A stretch of DNA of 64,000 bases from Marinococcus luteus_A (lineage in GTDB: Bacteria > Bacillota > Bacilli > Bacillales > Marinococcaceae). Position 1 is the first letter of the stretch, and the number at the start of each line of letters is the position of its first letter. The stretch covers positions 1-64,000 of the forward strand of contig NZ_JAXRUV010000005.1 of NCBI RefSeq assembly GCF_034497705.1. Reading direction: 5' to 3'. Of this stretch, positions 16,743-25,569 are shown one piece after another. The notes under the pieces were generated by a model. That model saw nothing but the letters and a program-made list of their open reading frames with translations. It had not been told where the DNA came from and ran no database searches. Position numbers and translations under genes: made by a program.

Positions 16743-17753
16743 TTATCCTTCCCGTATCTTCATATCCCCCATTCTAATCCAATTTCGTTTGCGCATCCAC
16801 TCTGACAAACCGAGACTGATTAATGCGGGGGCAGCGATATGAAGCAGGAGAACTGCACCAAGCACTTCAAAAGAAAAACCCATCGTCTGGAAAGTCATAA
16901 TCTGGCCTACGAGACCACTCGTGCCCATGCCCGCACCTGCTGCATTATTTTCCATCATAAAGACCATTGTGGAAAAAGGAGCAACGGCCATACCGGCAAC
17001 TGTCGGCGGAATTAAAATGAGCGGCCGCCTCACAACGTTTGGAACCTGAAGCATGGATGTACCAATGCCCAGAGCAGCAAGGCCGGAAAATTTATTTTCC
17101 CGAAAGCTGCTGGCTGCAAAACCAACCATTTGTGCTGCACACCCAACAGTCGCTGCTCCGGCTGCAATACCGTTCAAATCAAGAATAATAGCAATAGCGG
17201 CACTTGAAATCGGTGCTGTGAGGGCAAGACCCATTAATCCGGCAACTAAGATGCCCATAATAAGCGGCTGCCGTTCCGTGGCCCATACGATTACATCTCC
17301 AAACCCTGTCATAAACGCTTGAATACCGGGACCGAGAAGCTGTGCTATTCCATAGCCGGCAATAATCGTCCCGAGCGGCGTTACTATGATATCCAGACGT
17401 GTTTCTTTAGATATCAGCTTACCAAGCTCCACTGAAACGAGAGCTGCGATAAAAGCCCCTGCCGGGCCCCCGAGCTCCGCTCCGGCAGCTCCCGTAGCTA
17501 CTGCGGAAAAAATAACCAGCGGCGGTGCCTGGAGGCCATATGCCACTGCTACACCGATCGCCGGCCCCATTAATGAAATCGCAAGCGTACCCATGTTTTC
17601 AAAAAAAGCAATACCGAGCTGCTGACCGATTGTCTGAATAATTAAACCAATAATTAAAGACGCAAACAGACCAAGCGCCATGTAGCTCAAAGCTGTAACT
17701 CCATATGTCTTTACACTTAAATTTACACCCTTTTTCAAAAAAAATGAACGCAT
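16743..17753 (-). CDS. PTS EIIC-like membrane protein (PfoR/PTS_EIIC_2 family)
   Basis: The 336-residue, highly hydrophobic product has about ten membrane segments rich in Gly and Ala. Segments such as LMGPAIGVAVAYGLQAPPLV, TGAAGAELGGPAGA and TPLGTIIAGYGI resemble the PTS_EIIC_2 group that includes clostridial PfoR. There is no EIIA or EIIB partner nearby. A phosphotransferase role is thus uncertain, and transport or regulation of an unknown solute is the safest statement. AAAGGGAG precedes the ATG. It begins just after the terminator of the DUF84 gene. Confidence 0.7.
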   Translation of the reverse strand: MRSFFLKKGVNLSVKTYGVTALSYMALGLFASLIIGLIIQTIGQQLGIAFFENMGTLAISLMGPAIGVAVAYGLQAPPLVIFSAVATGAAGAELGGPAGAFIAALVSVELGKLISKETRLDIIVTPLGTIIAGYGIAQLLGPGIQAFMTGFGDVIVWATERQPLIMGILVAGLMGLALTAPISSAAIAIILDLNGIAAGAATVGCAAQMVGFAASSFRENKFSGLAALGIGTSMLQVPNVVRRPLILIPPTVAGMAVAPFSTMVFMMENNAAGAGMGTSGLVGQIMTFQTMGFSFEVLGAVLLLHIAAPALISLGLSEWMRKRNWIRMGDMKIREG

Positions 17754-17803
17754 CCACTCTCTCCCTTTCTTTTATTCCATTGTACTCGTATTTTAATTTA
17801 ATG

Positions 17804-17829
17804 AAAAGGCGCCGTTTAAAACCGGCGCC
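17804..17829 (-). terminator. terminator of the DUF84 NTPase gene
   Basis: GGCGCCGG and CGGCGCC on the minus strand form a GC-rich hairpin followed by TTTT. It overlaps the gene's stop codon (17816-17818). Confidence 0.75.
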
Positions 17830-18325
17830 CCGTTTGATATATCCACTGGCCATAAAGCAGAGAGACTATGTGATGAAATAATGCAGTACGGTCCACCTGG
17901 CCGGCGGTTAAAATACCGATAGCCCCTTCATTTTGATGCACATTTTCCAGCTGCGTATAGTGGTCCACTGCCGTTTTTAATTCCACTCCATTGTGAAGCA
18001 TAACGGCAATACGTTCCGGAAGCAGTATACGGGCCCCGCCCGCAGTCCACACAGCGGTTCCATCCGTAAGCGCTCCCCAGCTGCACAAATATATATCCTT
18101 TCCTTCCGGCTGAACGCCGCCTTCAAGACCTATGCCGATATCAGCATATTTTTGTGCATGCCATGACCGGTTCACAGCTCCTTCTCTAGTTTCCTGATCA
18201 GAAAATGGCTGGTCATTTACTCCTGAAGCAGCAGACATGCCTGCCACAGAAAAGTCCGGGCTCAATACCTGGCGGACAGCCGCCACCTTTACAGCATTTT
18301 TCGACCCCACCATAACCTTTTTCAA
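17816..18325 (-). CDS. DUF84-family inosine/xanthosine triphosphatase
   Basis: The 169-residue product belongs to the YjjX/DUF84 group, which hydrolyses non-canonical purine nucleotides such as ITP and XTP. Typical segments are VGSKNAVKVAAVR, FSDQETREGAVNRS, IGIGLEGGV and the C-terminal GAIGILTAGQVDR. The TTG start at 18325 is preferred because AAAGGAG lies 7 nt upstream, inside the last codons of ytoP. The two genes are separated by 2 bp and are probably translationally coupled. Confidence 0.85.
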   Translation of the reverse strand: MKKVMVGSKNAVKVAAVRQVLSPDFSVAGMSAASGVNDQPFSDQETREGAVNRSWHAQKYADIGIGLEGGVQPEGKDIYLCSWGALTDGTAVWTAGGARILLPERIAVMLHNGVELKTAVDHYTQLENVHQNEGAIGILTAGQVDRTALFHHIVSLLYGQWIYQTGRRF

Positions 18326-18327
18326 CT

Positions 18328-19401
18328 TCAGACTCCTTTATGAATCATATCGAGAGCCTGCTGGTCTGTAGTTCGCACAAGCTTCGTCAGCAGTTCCTTT
18401 GCAGCAGCATAATCATCTACATGCAGCAGTGAGGCAGACGTGTGAATATAGCGGGAGCATACACCGATAACTGCAGATGGAATACCTTCATTGGCCATAT
18501 GCACCCGGCCGGCGTCTGTCCCTCCCTGGGAAATAAAGTACTGATAAGGAATACTGTTACTTTCTGCAGTGTCGAGAACAAAATCCCTCATACCGCGGTG
18601 CGTAATCATCGTCTGATCAAATATGCGCAGCAGCGCCCCTTTACCCAGCTGTCCAAAGGCATCCTTACCACCTGTGGAGTCGTTCGCCGGACTTGCATCC
18701 AGCGCGTAAAAAATATCCGGCTGAATCATTTGAGCAGCCGTCTGCCCTCCGCGCAGTCCTACTTCTTCCTGCACTGTAGCACCTGCATACAGCGTGTTCG
18801 GAAGGGTTTCATCCTGGACTTCTTTCATCAGTTCGAGTGCCAGTCCAACTCCGTACCGATTGTCCCAGGCCTTCGCCATAATTTTTTTCTCATCCGCCAG
18901 GGGAGTGAAAGGGCACACCGGAGATATTGGCATTCCCGGGCGTATGCCCAGCTGTTCTGCATGCTCACGGCTGTCGGCTCCAATATCAATAAACATTTTA
19001 TTTAACGGCATAGGCTTCTCGCGCTGCGCTGGTTCAAGCAGGTGCGGAGGTGTGGATCCGATCACCCCCGGCATACTCCCTTCCTCTGTATAAATCTGTA
19101 CACGCTGTGCCAGCAGAACCTGGCTCCACCAGCCGCCAAGCGTCTGAAATCGGATCATTCCGTTTTCATCAATGGCTTTGACCATAAAACCGACTTCATC
19201 CATGTGACCGGCTACCATAACCTTTGGTCCTTCCTGCCTGCTGCGCTTCACTCCAAACACACTGCCAAGCCGGTCCTGCACGATTTCGTCACTTACCGGT
19301 TCAAGCTCTTTTTTCATATATGTACGAATCTGATGTTCAAATCCCGGGACCGCCGGTGTCTCTGTTAGATACTTAAACATGTCGAGTGTTTCCTGCTTCA
19401 T
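18328..19401 (-). CDS. ytoP: YtoP, M42-family glutamyl aminopeptidase
   Basis: The 357-residue product is a cytosolic dinuclear metallo-aminopeptidase of the M42 (FrvX/PepA-like) family. Metal ligands and catalytic segments visible are AGHMDEVGFMV, KAWDNRYGVGL (bridging Asp), ATVQEEVGLRGG (Glu pair), ALDASPA and the CSRYIHTSASLL histidine near the C-terminus. Neighbouring genes keep the B. subtilis ytzB-ytoP-ytpP order, with a DUF84 and an EIIC-like gene inserted. M42 enzymes vary in peptide preference, so the exact substrate is open. Confidence 0.9.
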   Translation of the reverse strand: MKQETLDMFKYLTETPAVPGFEHQIRTYMKKELEPVSDEIVQDRLGSVFGVKRSRQEGPKVMVAGHMDEVGFMVKAIDENGMIRFQTLGGWWSQVLLAQRVQIYTEEGSMPGVIGSTPPHLLEPAQREKPMPLNKMFIDIGADSREHAEQLGIRPGMPISPVCPFTPLADEKKIMAKAWDNRYGVGLALELMKEVQDETLPNTLYAGATVQEEVGLRGGQTAAQMIQPDIFYALDASPANDSTGGKDAFGQLGKGALLRIFDQTMITHRGMRDFVLDTAESNSIPYQYFISQGGTDAGRVHMANEGIPSAVIGVCSRYIHTSASLLHVDDYAAAKELLTKLVRTTDQQALDMIHKGV

Positions 19402-19490
19402 AAAATACTCCTTTCAATTATCAGGCTTTGCCTAATTTTTATTTTATCGGACGAGTCACGTTTTTACCACTATTGAAAACGGGTATGTAT

Positions 19491-19519
19491 TTGGATATAC
19501 GCAATATTTGCGGTATACT
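19491..19519 (+). promoter_or_regulatory. sigma-A promoter of ytzB
   Basis: TTGGAT (19491-19496) and TATACT (19514-19519) are spaced 17 nt, about 35 nt upstream of the ytzB start. Confidence 0.6.
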
Positions 19520-19554
19520 GATTAAATAAGAAATGGAAAGGCAGGGACATAATA

Positions 19555-19860
19555 ATGAGTACAAAGAATATTCTTATTGGAGTAGGTCTTGGTGTTGCTT
19601 TGGGGATTTTGGTTAAGCAGTTCACAAAGAAAGATGAGATTTCTCCGGAAAAAGCGCTGAAGACAGTAAAAGAAAACGTGCAGGATCATCTTCCAGTTAA
19701 CGGCTCCTGGATTCACATGACGCCGGAAACGTACAAAAAAGACGACCTGGAATACAAAGTTTACCGCGGCGGTCTTTCGAGCACCAATCAGGGAGAGACC
19801 CGTCAATTAGACTTTATTGTAGATGCTGAAACCGGCACTATTTTGGAGCTAAGCTCTTAA
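19555..19860 (+). CDS. ytzB: YtzB-like small PepSY-domain protein
   Basis: The 101-residue protein has an N-terminal hydrophobic segment (NILIGVGLGVALGILV, about 5-20) that is a membrane anchor or uncleaved signal. A PepSY-like domain follows, ending FIVDAETGTILELSS. PepSY domains are thought to modulate proteases or bind extracytoplasmic ligands, and no specific role is known here. It is transcribed alone, divergent from ytoP, from a recognisable promoter. Confidence 0.8.
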   Translation: MSTKNILIGVGLGVALGILVKQFTKKDEISPEKALKTVKENVQDHLPVNGSWIHMTPETYKKDDLEYKVYRGGLSSTNQGETRQLDFIVDAETGTILELSS

Positions 19861-19918
19861 CTCAACATAGTCTCCGGCCCTTTAAAAGGCCCGGGGGCTT
19901 TTAATTTCCGCTGAACAA

Positions 19919-19952
19919 AAAAGACAGGCCGCACGATCGCGGCCTGTCTTTT
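19919..19952. terminator. fruA terminator (bidirectional shape)
   Basis: AAAAGACAGGCCGC and GCGGCCTGTCTTTT form a 14-bp perfect stem around ACGATC. It lies at the end of the fru operon and may also back up the weak GC-rich hairpin after ytzB. Confidence 0.85.
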
Positions 19953-19959
19953 GTATTAA

Positions 19960-21972
19960 TTACGATGCTTCTTTTTTCTCTTTGGAGTCCTTGTAATCCT
20001 GCACTTCGTTTTTCGACTGCTCCAGCGGCTTCTTCAGAATAGCCAGCATAATCATCGTCACGAGCGATCCGATCAGAATCGCAAGGAAGTATAGGAAAAC
20101 TCCTCCGCCCTGTACAGCGTTTAGGAAGAACACGAGGAATCCTCCGTGCGGTGCAAGCAGTTCTACGTTGAACAGCATGGCCAGACCACCTGCTACTGCA
20201 GAACCAGTAACGATGGAAGGAATAACCCGGAGCGGATCCGATGCTGCAAATGGAATAGCACCTTCAGTAATGAAGAACGACCCAAGGGCATAGTTTGTAT
20301 ACCCGGCTGAACGCTGCTCTTTTGGAAAACGGTTCTTAAAGAACGTAACCGCAAGTGCGATACCAAGCGGCGGCACCATTCCGCCAGCCATGACAGCTGC
20401 GTGCGGGGCGTAAATACCCTGTCCGATTAAAGCGACGCCGACGGTGAAGGCCGCTTTGTTAAACGGTCCGCCCATATCGATTGCCATCATACCGCCGAGA
20501 AGAATACCAAGAAGCACTAAGTTGCTTGTACCAAGGCCGGTGATCCAGTCCTGCAAAGCCGTGTTAAGAAATGCGATTGGTGTAATAAATACGTAGTACA
20601 TCAAGAGACCGGTGATCAGGATATTAATAACTGGATAGAACAAAATCGTTTTAATACCATCAAGCACCTGCGGAAGCCCCGACAGTGCTTTCTTAACACC
20701 GAGGGCAACGTACCCGCCGAGGAAACCGGCAATAATACCGCCAAGGAAACCAGCTGTTGCATCTTCAGACCCCGGGATACCCTGAGTGGCCATAAAACCG
20801 CCGACCATTGCCGGCATGAAACCAGGACGATCTGCGATGCTCATGCCGATAAAGCCGGCAAGCACTGCTACGAATAATCCAAACGCATACTGTCCACCTA
20901 TCGCGTTCAAGGCCTGGGCAAATCCATTAAACTGGTCACTTTCCGGATCTGCTGAGTTAATTCCCCAGAAGAACGAAATAGCGATAAGAATCCCGCCGCC
21001 GATAACGAATGGCAGCATGTTCGAAACCCCGTTCATCAGGTGACGGTAAATAGCATTACCAACTGCTTTTGCACCGCCTCCGCCGCCGGCAGAAGCTGAT
21101 TCTTCATCCGACGAAGAGCTTCTTCCAGAGCCACGGTATTTCGAAAATTCTCCGTTTACAGCCTGGTTAATTAACTGTTCCGGTTTACGGATTCCGTCCG
21201 TAACTTTCGTGGATAAAAGCGGTTTTCCATCAAAACGTTCCATTTCAATTTTTGTATCGGAAGCTACGATAATTGCTTCCGCATTTGCGATTTCTTCAGA
21301 GGTGAGACGGTTTTTGACCCCACCGGAACCGTTTGTTTCCACTTTAATGGAGACACCTAGCTCCTTTGCCTTATCTTTAAGCGCGTCTGCTGCCATATAC
21401 GTGTGAGCGATACCAGTCGGGCAGCCGGTCACTGCAAGAATTCTCGGCGTACTGCTGTCTCCGGCAGCCTGAGCTGAAGAAGCTTCTGATTCTTCTTCCT
21501 CGTCGCTTCCAAGCTTATCTCTTTCTTTTGCATCCACAGCCGCCATAATCTCGTCTTCAGATTCTGCATTCAAAAGATCCTGGCGGAAGTTTTCATCCAT
21601 TAACAGCGTAGATAAACGGGAAAGCGTAGTTAAATGCGCTTCGTTAGCCCCTTCTGTCGCTGCAATCATGAAAAACAGATGTGCCGGCTGTCCGTCCAGT
21701 GATTCGTAATCGGCGCCTGCCTGAGAACGTCCGAATGCGATGGCCGGCGTATCCACGGCACTTGTTTTTGCGTGAGGAATGGCAATGCCTTCACCAATAC
21801 CTGTGGAGCTCTCTGATTCCCTTTTTTCAATCGCTTCTTTAAAAGCACGCCGGTCATTTAAACGGCCGGCAGTGTCAAGCTTGTTTACCAGTTCATCAAT
21901 CACTCCGGCTTTGTCTGTCGAAGAGAGAGACAGCAGCACGGTATCTCTTTTTAATAGATCAGTAATTTTCAT
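19960..21972 (-). CDS. fruA: fructose PTS permease, EIIABC
   Basis: FruA takes up fructose and phosphorylates it to fructose 1-phosphate using HPr-P. The 670-residue product is in the order EIIA (1-150, active His67 in IAIPHAK), an acidic linker, EIIB (active Cys184 in VTGCPTGIAHTYMAAD) and EIIC (about 310-650, roughly nine to ten membrane segments with GGPFNKAAF). The ATG at 21972 has AAAGGGG 8 nt upstream. A GTG three codons earlier overlaps that site. It is the last gene of fruRKA, 13 bp after fruK, and ends at a strong terminator. Confidence 0.96.
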   Translation of the reverse strand: MKITDLLKRDTVLLSLSSTDKAGVIDELVNKLDTAGRLNDRRAFKEAIEKRESESSTGIGEGIAIPHAKTSAVDTPAIAFGRSQAGADYESLDGQPAHLFFMIAATEGANEAHLTTLSRLSTLLMDENFRQDLLNAESEDEIMAAVDAKERDKLGSDEEEESEASSAQAAGDSSTPRILAVTGCPTGIAHTYMAADALKDKAKELGVSIKVETNGSGGVKNRLTSEEIANAEAIIVASDTKIEMERFDGKPLLSTKVTDGIRKPEQLINQAVNGEFSKYRGSGRSSSSDEESASAGGGGGAKAVGNAIYRHLMNGVSNMLPFVIGGGILIAISFFWGINSADPESDQFNGFAQALNAIGGQYAFGLFVAVLAGFIGMSIADRPGFMPAMVGGFMATQGIPGSEDATAGFLGGIIAGFLGGYVALGVKKALSGLPQVLDGIKTILFYPVINILITGLLMYYVFITPIAFLNTALQDWITGLGTSNLVLLGILLGGMMAIDMGGPFNKAAFTVGVALIGQGIYAPHAAVMAGGMVPPLGIALAVTFFKNRFPKEQRSAGYTNYALGSFFITEGAIPFAASDPLRVIPSIVTGSAVAGGLAMLFNVELLAPHGGFLVFFLNAVQGGGVFLYFLAILIGSLVTMIMLAILKKPLEQSKNEVQDYKDSKEKKEAS

Positions 21973-21985
21973 TCTGCTCACCCCT

Positions 21986-22924
21986 TTAAGCTTGATTAGT
22001 TTCTTCGCTTTCCAGCGAACGAATAGTTATTTTTTGGCTTAGTTCTTCTACTTCTTCTTTCGTGCAGAATGTTTCAGAAAAAGCTGTAGCGCTTCCGGAA
22101 GCGACTGCTTTGTTCAGCACCTGATCCGGAACCAGACGCTCCGTAATTCCGGCAGCGAAGCCAGCTACCAGGGAGTCCCCCGCTCCTACAGAGTTCACGG
22201 CTTTCTGTTTTGGCACAGAAGCATGGAGAGTCTGTGATTTATTAATATATACAGCACCTTCCCCTGCCATCGATATAACGACGTGCTCAATATCAAAATC
22301 CTCCAGAAGCTTTCGGCCATACACCGCAGCATCTTCCACGCTGTTTACTTCCACTTCGTACAATTCTGCCAGTTCAAGATGATTCGGCTTAACGAAATAA
22401 GGCCGGCCTTTCAACGCCTCACCGAGCGCTTCTCCGCTCGTGTCCAAATATACCCGGACTCCTTTGTTTTTCACCCGTTCCATCATATCCAGATAGATGG
22501 TGTGAGGAAGCGAGGAAGGAACGCTTCCCGCGAGTATTAATTCATCCTCCTCCGTAAGCACATCCAGCTTCTGGTACAGCGCTTCCACATCCTCGCGTGC
22601 GACTCCCGGGGAAGCTCCATTAATTTCTGATTCCTGACCGCCGCGGATTTTCACGTTAATTCTTGTGTCCTCTTCCACCTGTACAAAATCCGTTTGAATC
22701 TGTTCTTTTTCCAGGGTTTCTTCAATATACCGTCCGGTAAAGCCGCCCACAAAACCTAGCGCAGTGGACTGCTGGCCGAGTCTTTGCAGTACCCTTGAGA
22801 CGTTAATGCCTTTGCCGCCTGGATATTTCAAATCATTTTTCGAGCGGTGGATACTCCCTGGAATGAATTCTTCCAGCTCTATTACATAATCGATCGCCGG
22901 GTTCAGCGTTACTGTGTATATCAT
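21986..22924 (-). CDS. fruK: 1-phosphofructokinase
   Basis: FruK phosphorylates fructose 1-phosphate to fructose 1,6-bisphosphate. The 312-residue PfkB-family product shows VTLNPAIDY at the N-terminus, GGKGINVSRVL, GFVGGFTG and the C-terminal catalytic signature VNSVGAGDSLVAGF with its base Asp. Its ATG overlaps the fruR stop codon as ATGA, indicating translational coupling in the fruR-fruK-fruA operon. The pathway product feeds directly into glycolysis. Confidence 0.96.
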   Translation of the reverse strand: MIYTVTLNPAIDYVIELEEFIPGSIHRSKNDLKYPGGKGINVSRVLQRLGQQSTALGFVGGFTGRYIEETLEKEQIQTDFVQVEEDTRINVKIRGGQESEINGASPGVAREDVEALYQKLDVLTEEDELILAGSVPSSLPHTIYLDMMERVKNKGVRVYLDTSGEALGEALKGRPYFVKPNHLELAELYEVEVNSVEDAAVYGRKLLEDFDIEHVVISMAGEGAVYINKSQTLHASVPKQKAVNSVGAGDSLVAGFAAGITERLVPDQVLNKAVASGSATAFSETFCTKEEVEELSQKITIRSLESEETNQA

Positions 22925-23676
22925 GTACTCACGACCTTCACATCTGTGTATTTCTTCAAGTTTGTCCGTTCATCGTCCCGCAGTCTGTCCGACGTAATAA
23001 CTTCCGCTAAAGCGAGTTCACCAATGTTTGCAAACGTGATGGAACCGACCTTCGAATGATCCGCCAGCACATAGCTCCTTTCCGCAAGGTCGAGCGCTGT
23101 CCGCTTAACCACTGCTTCATCCGGATCCGGGGTTGTATACCCATGAACGGGATGAACGCCGTTAATGCCGAGAAAGCAGGCATCAAAACAAAATTCCCTC
23201 AATGCCTCTATAGCTTTAATTCCTACCAGTGCTCCTGTTCCCTGCTTACCTTTACCTCCGATGACATACGTTTCAATGCCTCTTTCAAGCAAAAGCGGTA
23301 TATGGGGAATGCCATTGGTCACTACGACAAGATCCCGGTCCGCCAAATAAGGAATCATCTCCAGGGTTGTCGTTCCGGCGTCTAAAAAAAGGCATTCTCC
23401 AGGTTCAAGCAGGGATGCTGCAGCTTCTGCAATCTTTTTCTTTTCCCATTGGTTTACGCTGCTCTTTTCTGCGATAGTTGGTTCATTTCGGCGGCGCCTG
23501 GAGAGAGAAGCTCCGCCGTGGATACGTTTAATCTGCTCATCAGATTCCAGTTTGGATAAGTCTCTTCGAACTGTTGCTTCTGAAGCACCTGTTAATTCCA
23601 CCAGTTCATGAATGGAGGCAGTATCTTTAGTTTTTAAAATCTCGATGATTGTTTCCCTGCGCTCCGTGTGAAGCAT
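22921..23676 (-). CDS. fruR: FruR, DeoR-family repressor of the fructose operon
   Basis: FruR represses its own operon and is normally relieved by fructose 1-phosphate. The 251-residue product, the B. subtilis length, has a DeoR HTH at residues about 1-55 (IHELVELTGASEATVRRDLSKLE). A sugar-phosphate isomerase-like sensor follows, with LFLDAGTTT and VVVTNG. The start at 23676 has AAAGGAG 10 nt upstream. The in-frame extension to 23778 is basic, unlike the family, and covers the promoter leader. A pair of direct repeats at the promoter is the likely operator. Confidence 0.93.
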   Translation of the reverse strand: MLHTERRETIIEILKTKDTASIHELVELTGASEATVRRDLSKLESDEQIKRIHGGASLSRRRRNEPTIAEKSSVNQWEKKKIAEAAASLLEPGECLFLDAGTTTLEMIPYLADRDLVVVTNGIPHIPLLLERGIETYVIGGKGKQGTGALVGIKAIEALREFCFDACFLGINGVHPVHGYTTPDPDEAVVKRTALDLAERSYVLADHSKVGSITFANIGELALAEVITSDRLRDDERTNLKKYTDVKVVST

Positions 23677-23769
23677 CCTCTTCCCTCTCCTTTCCGGCTC
23701 CGCCGTATAAGCAACAGGCATCCGCGAAAGTTTTGATCGTTTTCTGCGTCTGCTTGTTCGATTAACTTC

Positions 23770-23798
23770 ATTGTACACGCTTACTTAATCATAATCAA
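23770..23798 (-). promoter_or_regulatory. fru operon promoter (sigma-A)
   Basis: TTGATT (23798-23793) and TACAAT (23775-23770) are spaced exactly 17 nt on the minus strand, about 95 nt upstream of fruR. Confidence 0.7.
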
Positions 23799-23824
23799 TC
23801 AATTTTATTCAAAAACAATCAATT
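23796..23824. promoter_or_regulatory. candidate FruR operators, 9-bp direct repeats
   Basis: CAATCAATT occurs at 23796-23804 and again at 23816-23824, exactly 20 bp (two helical turns) apart. The first copy overlaps the -35 element. Direct repeats around the promoter are typical of DeoR-family sugar repressors. Confidence 0.5.
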
Positions 23825-23887
23825 ATTTTTGTTTTTTGATCGAAAATGACATTTTTATTCTTTAAAACCGTCACATATTTCCAAACG

Positions 23888-23921
23888 AAAAAAGCACGTC
23901 TCCTTTTTCAGAAACGTGCTT
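23888..23921 (-). terminator. ytnP terminator
   Basis: AAGCACGT and ACGTGCTT pair across a 14-nt loop on the minus strand and run into TTTTTTCG. Confidence 0.75.
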
Positions 23922-23939
23922 GAAGGTATACAACTGTTA

Positions 23940-24794
23940 TCAGCTGCCATTCAGCTTTTCCCGGGTCACTGCTTCGATTACCTCTCCCGAGGGATTAAAC
24001 TTTAAAGCGCGGTACAGTTCATCGTGGTAGAATGTAAACCATGCGTGGCGCTGACAGCCCCAGTTCATGTAGTGCTCTTTCATGTACACAGAATCCATCG
24101 GATAGTCATCATAGGCTGTCACCCAGAGAACATTCTGGTGGGCATGCGTTGGCATATTGTCAGCCATGTGAATCAGCGTACTGCTTTCATCTTCAATCAG
24201 AATAATGCTCATTCCGGCGCTGTGTCCGCCTGTATGAACCATCCGTATATTTTCAGTAAGCTGCAGCTCTGACTCAAATGTCTCCACCTGGTGGGCCACC
24301 GGCTTCCAGTTTTTTTCCCAGTACGTGTTCTCTGAACGGATGTTTGGATTTTTCATTTCCTCCCATTCCGTTTCCGACACATGAATGACCGCATTTCGAA
24401 AGACCGGAACGCTCTGTCCCTGTTCTTCCCGGGCAAGCCCTGAGGCATGGTCAAAATGCATATGCGTCATCAGCACAGCGTCAATATCCGAGGCGTAAAG
24501 GTTCATTCTTCTCAGGCTCTGCTCGACATTTGATTCTTCCGTTACGCCGTAGTTCCGCTGCTGCTTTTTGCTGAGCCGGCCGTTGCCAAGACCTGCATCG
24601 ACCAGTATGTTTCTTCCTTCGCCCTGTATAAGCAGCGGGTCGGTCGGCAGCGGCACCTGATTGTTATCATTTACCGGGTATTTTTTGGACCAGAGAGGTT
24701 TTGGAACCACCCCAAACATCGCGCCTCCATCCATGTTAGTCACTCCGCCTTCAAGCCATGTAATTGTATAATTACCTATGGTTAACTGATTCAT
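23940..24794 (-). CDS. ytnP: YtnP, metallo-beta-lactamase-fold lactonase-like hydrolase
   Basis: The 284-residue product has the MBL zinc motif THMHFDHASGL (HxHxDH), a further histidine in VHTGGHSAGM, the bridging Asp in HMADNMPTHAH and a late histidine. This pattern and length match B. subtilis YtnP, reported as a lactonase that interferes with a Streptomyces signalling compound. It lies 46 bp after trmB with a strong AAGGAGG site and ends at a terminator. The natural substrate here is not known. Confidence 0.87.
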   Translation of the reverse strand: MNQLTIGNYTITWLEGGVTNMDGGAMFGVVPKPLWSKKYPVNDNNQVPLPTDPLLIQGEGRNILVDAGLGNGRLSKKQQRNYGVTEESNVEQSLRRMNLYASDIDAVLMTHMHFDHASGLAREEQGQSVPVFRNAVIHVSETEWEEMKNPNIRSENTYWEKNWKPVAHQVETFESELQLTENIRMVHTGGHSAGMSIILIEDESSTLIHMADNMPTHAHQNVLWVTAYDDYPMDSVYMKEHYMNWGCQRHAWFTFYHDELYRALKFNPSGEVIEAVTREKLNGS

Positions 24795-24840
24795 GACAGC
24801 AGTGCCTCCTTTTCATCAAAGAAAGCGCCTATCGCACACA

Positions 24841-25482
24841 TTACGGTCTCACCGCTTCTGTAAAGTAAATAGGCTCTCCCTTCGCGTAAAATTTCTCTTC
24901 GTATTCTGTCATCACGTTTCCTTCGGCTTCTTCACTTTCATGGAGATGAAGACGCACTTTCCTCAGGGCAAAGCCAAAGGTGGAAAGAGAAGATAGGGAA
25001 TATTCAAACAGCCCCTGATTGTCAGTTTTCATCTGGACTGTGCCCCCGGGCACCAGAATCTGCTTATACAGCTCCAGAAAATCAGGGTGCGTTAGCCGCC
25101 GTTTTTCATGGCGCTTTTTCGGCCAGGGGTCGGTAAAGTTAATATAAAGAGTTGCCACCGAGGAAGGCTCGAAGTAATCCATTACATGGCGCACATCCCC
25201 GTGAATGAAGGCAAGGTTCGCCGGCTGCTTGAATAAAGCACGCTGCACTCCTGTGGCAAGAACACTTTCATACATTTCCATCCCGATAAAATTAATGTCC
25301 GGATGCTTGATACTGTTGTCGCTTAAGTATTTTCCTTTGCCCGTGCCTACTTCTAAATGAATAGGCTGGTCATTTCCAAATCTTTTTTGCCAGTCTTTAT
25401 TCACCTGTTCCGCTTTTGTGACCACCAGTTCCGGGTGTTCCTGTAAAAACTCGTGAGCCCACGGCTTATGACGGAGTCTCAT
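24841..25482 (-). CDS. trmB: tRNA (guanine-N7-)-methyltransferase
   Basis: TrmB makes m7G46 in tRNA variable loops using S-adenosylmethionine. The 213-residue product shows the SAM loop IHLEVGTGKGKYL, the conserved NFTDPWPKKRHEKRRLT motif that carries the catalytic Asp, and the C-terminal TEYEEKF segment. The start ATG (MRLRHKPWA) is the usual one for Bacillus TrmB. A terminator after ytmP separates it from that gene, so it must have its own promoter. It is followed by ytnP. Confidence 0.95.
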   Translation of the reverse strand: MRLRHKPWAHEFLQEHPELVVTKAEQVNKDWQKRFGNDQPIHLEVGTGKGKYLSDNSIKHPDINFIGMEMYESVLATGVQRALFKQPANLAFIHGDVRHVMDYFEPSSVATLYINFTDPWPKKRHEKRRLTHPDFLELYKQILVPGGTVQMKTDNQGLFEYSLSSLSTFGFALRKVRLHLHESEEAEGNVMTEYEEKFYAKGEPIYFTEAVRP

Positions 25483-25529
25483 CGTACTTTTCCCTCTTTC
25501 TTCATATATTAACTATATATTTAACATAT

Positions 25530-25569
25530 AAAATCCGCTGAAAACGCAGTGACGTTCCAGCGGATTTTT
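25530..25569 (-). terminator. ytmP terminator
   Basis: AAAATCCGCTG and CAGCGGATTTT form an 11-bp stem across a 17-nt loop. The repeat overlaps the ytmP stop codon. Confidence 0.75.
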
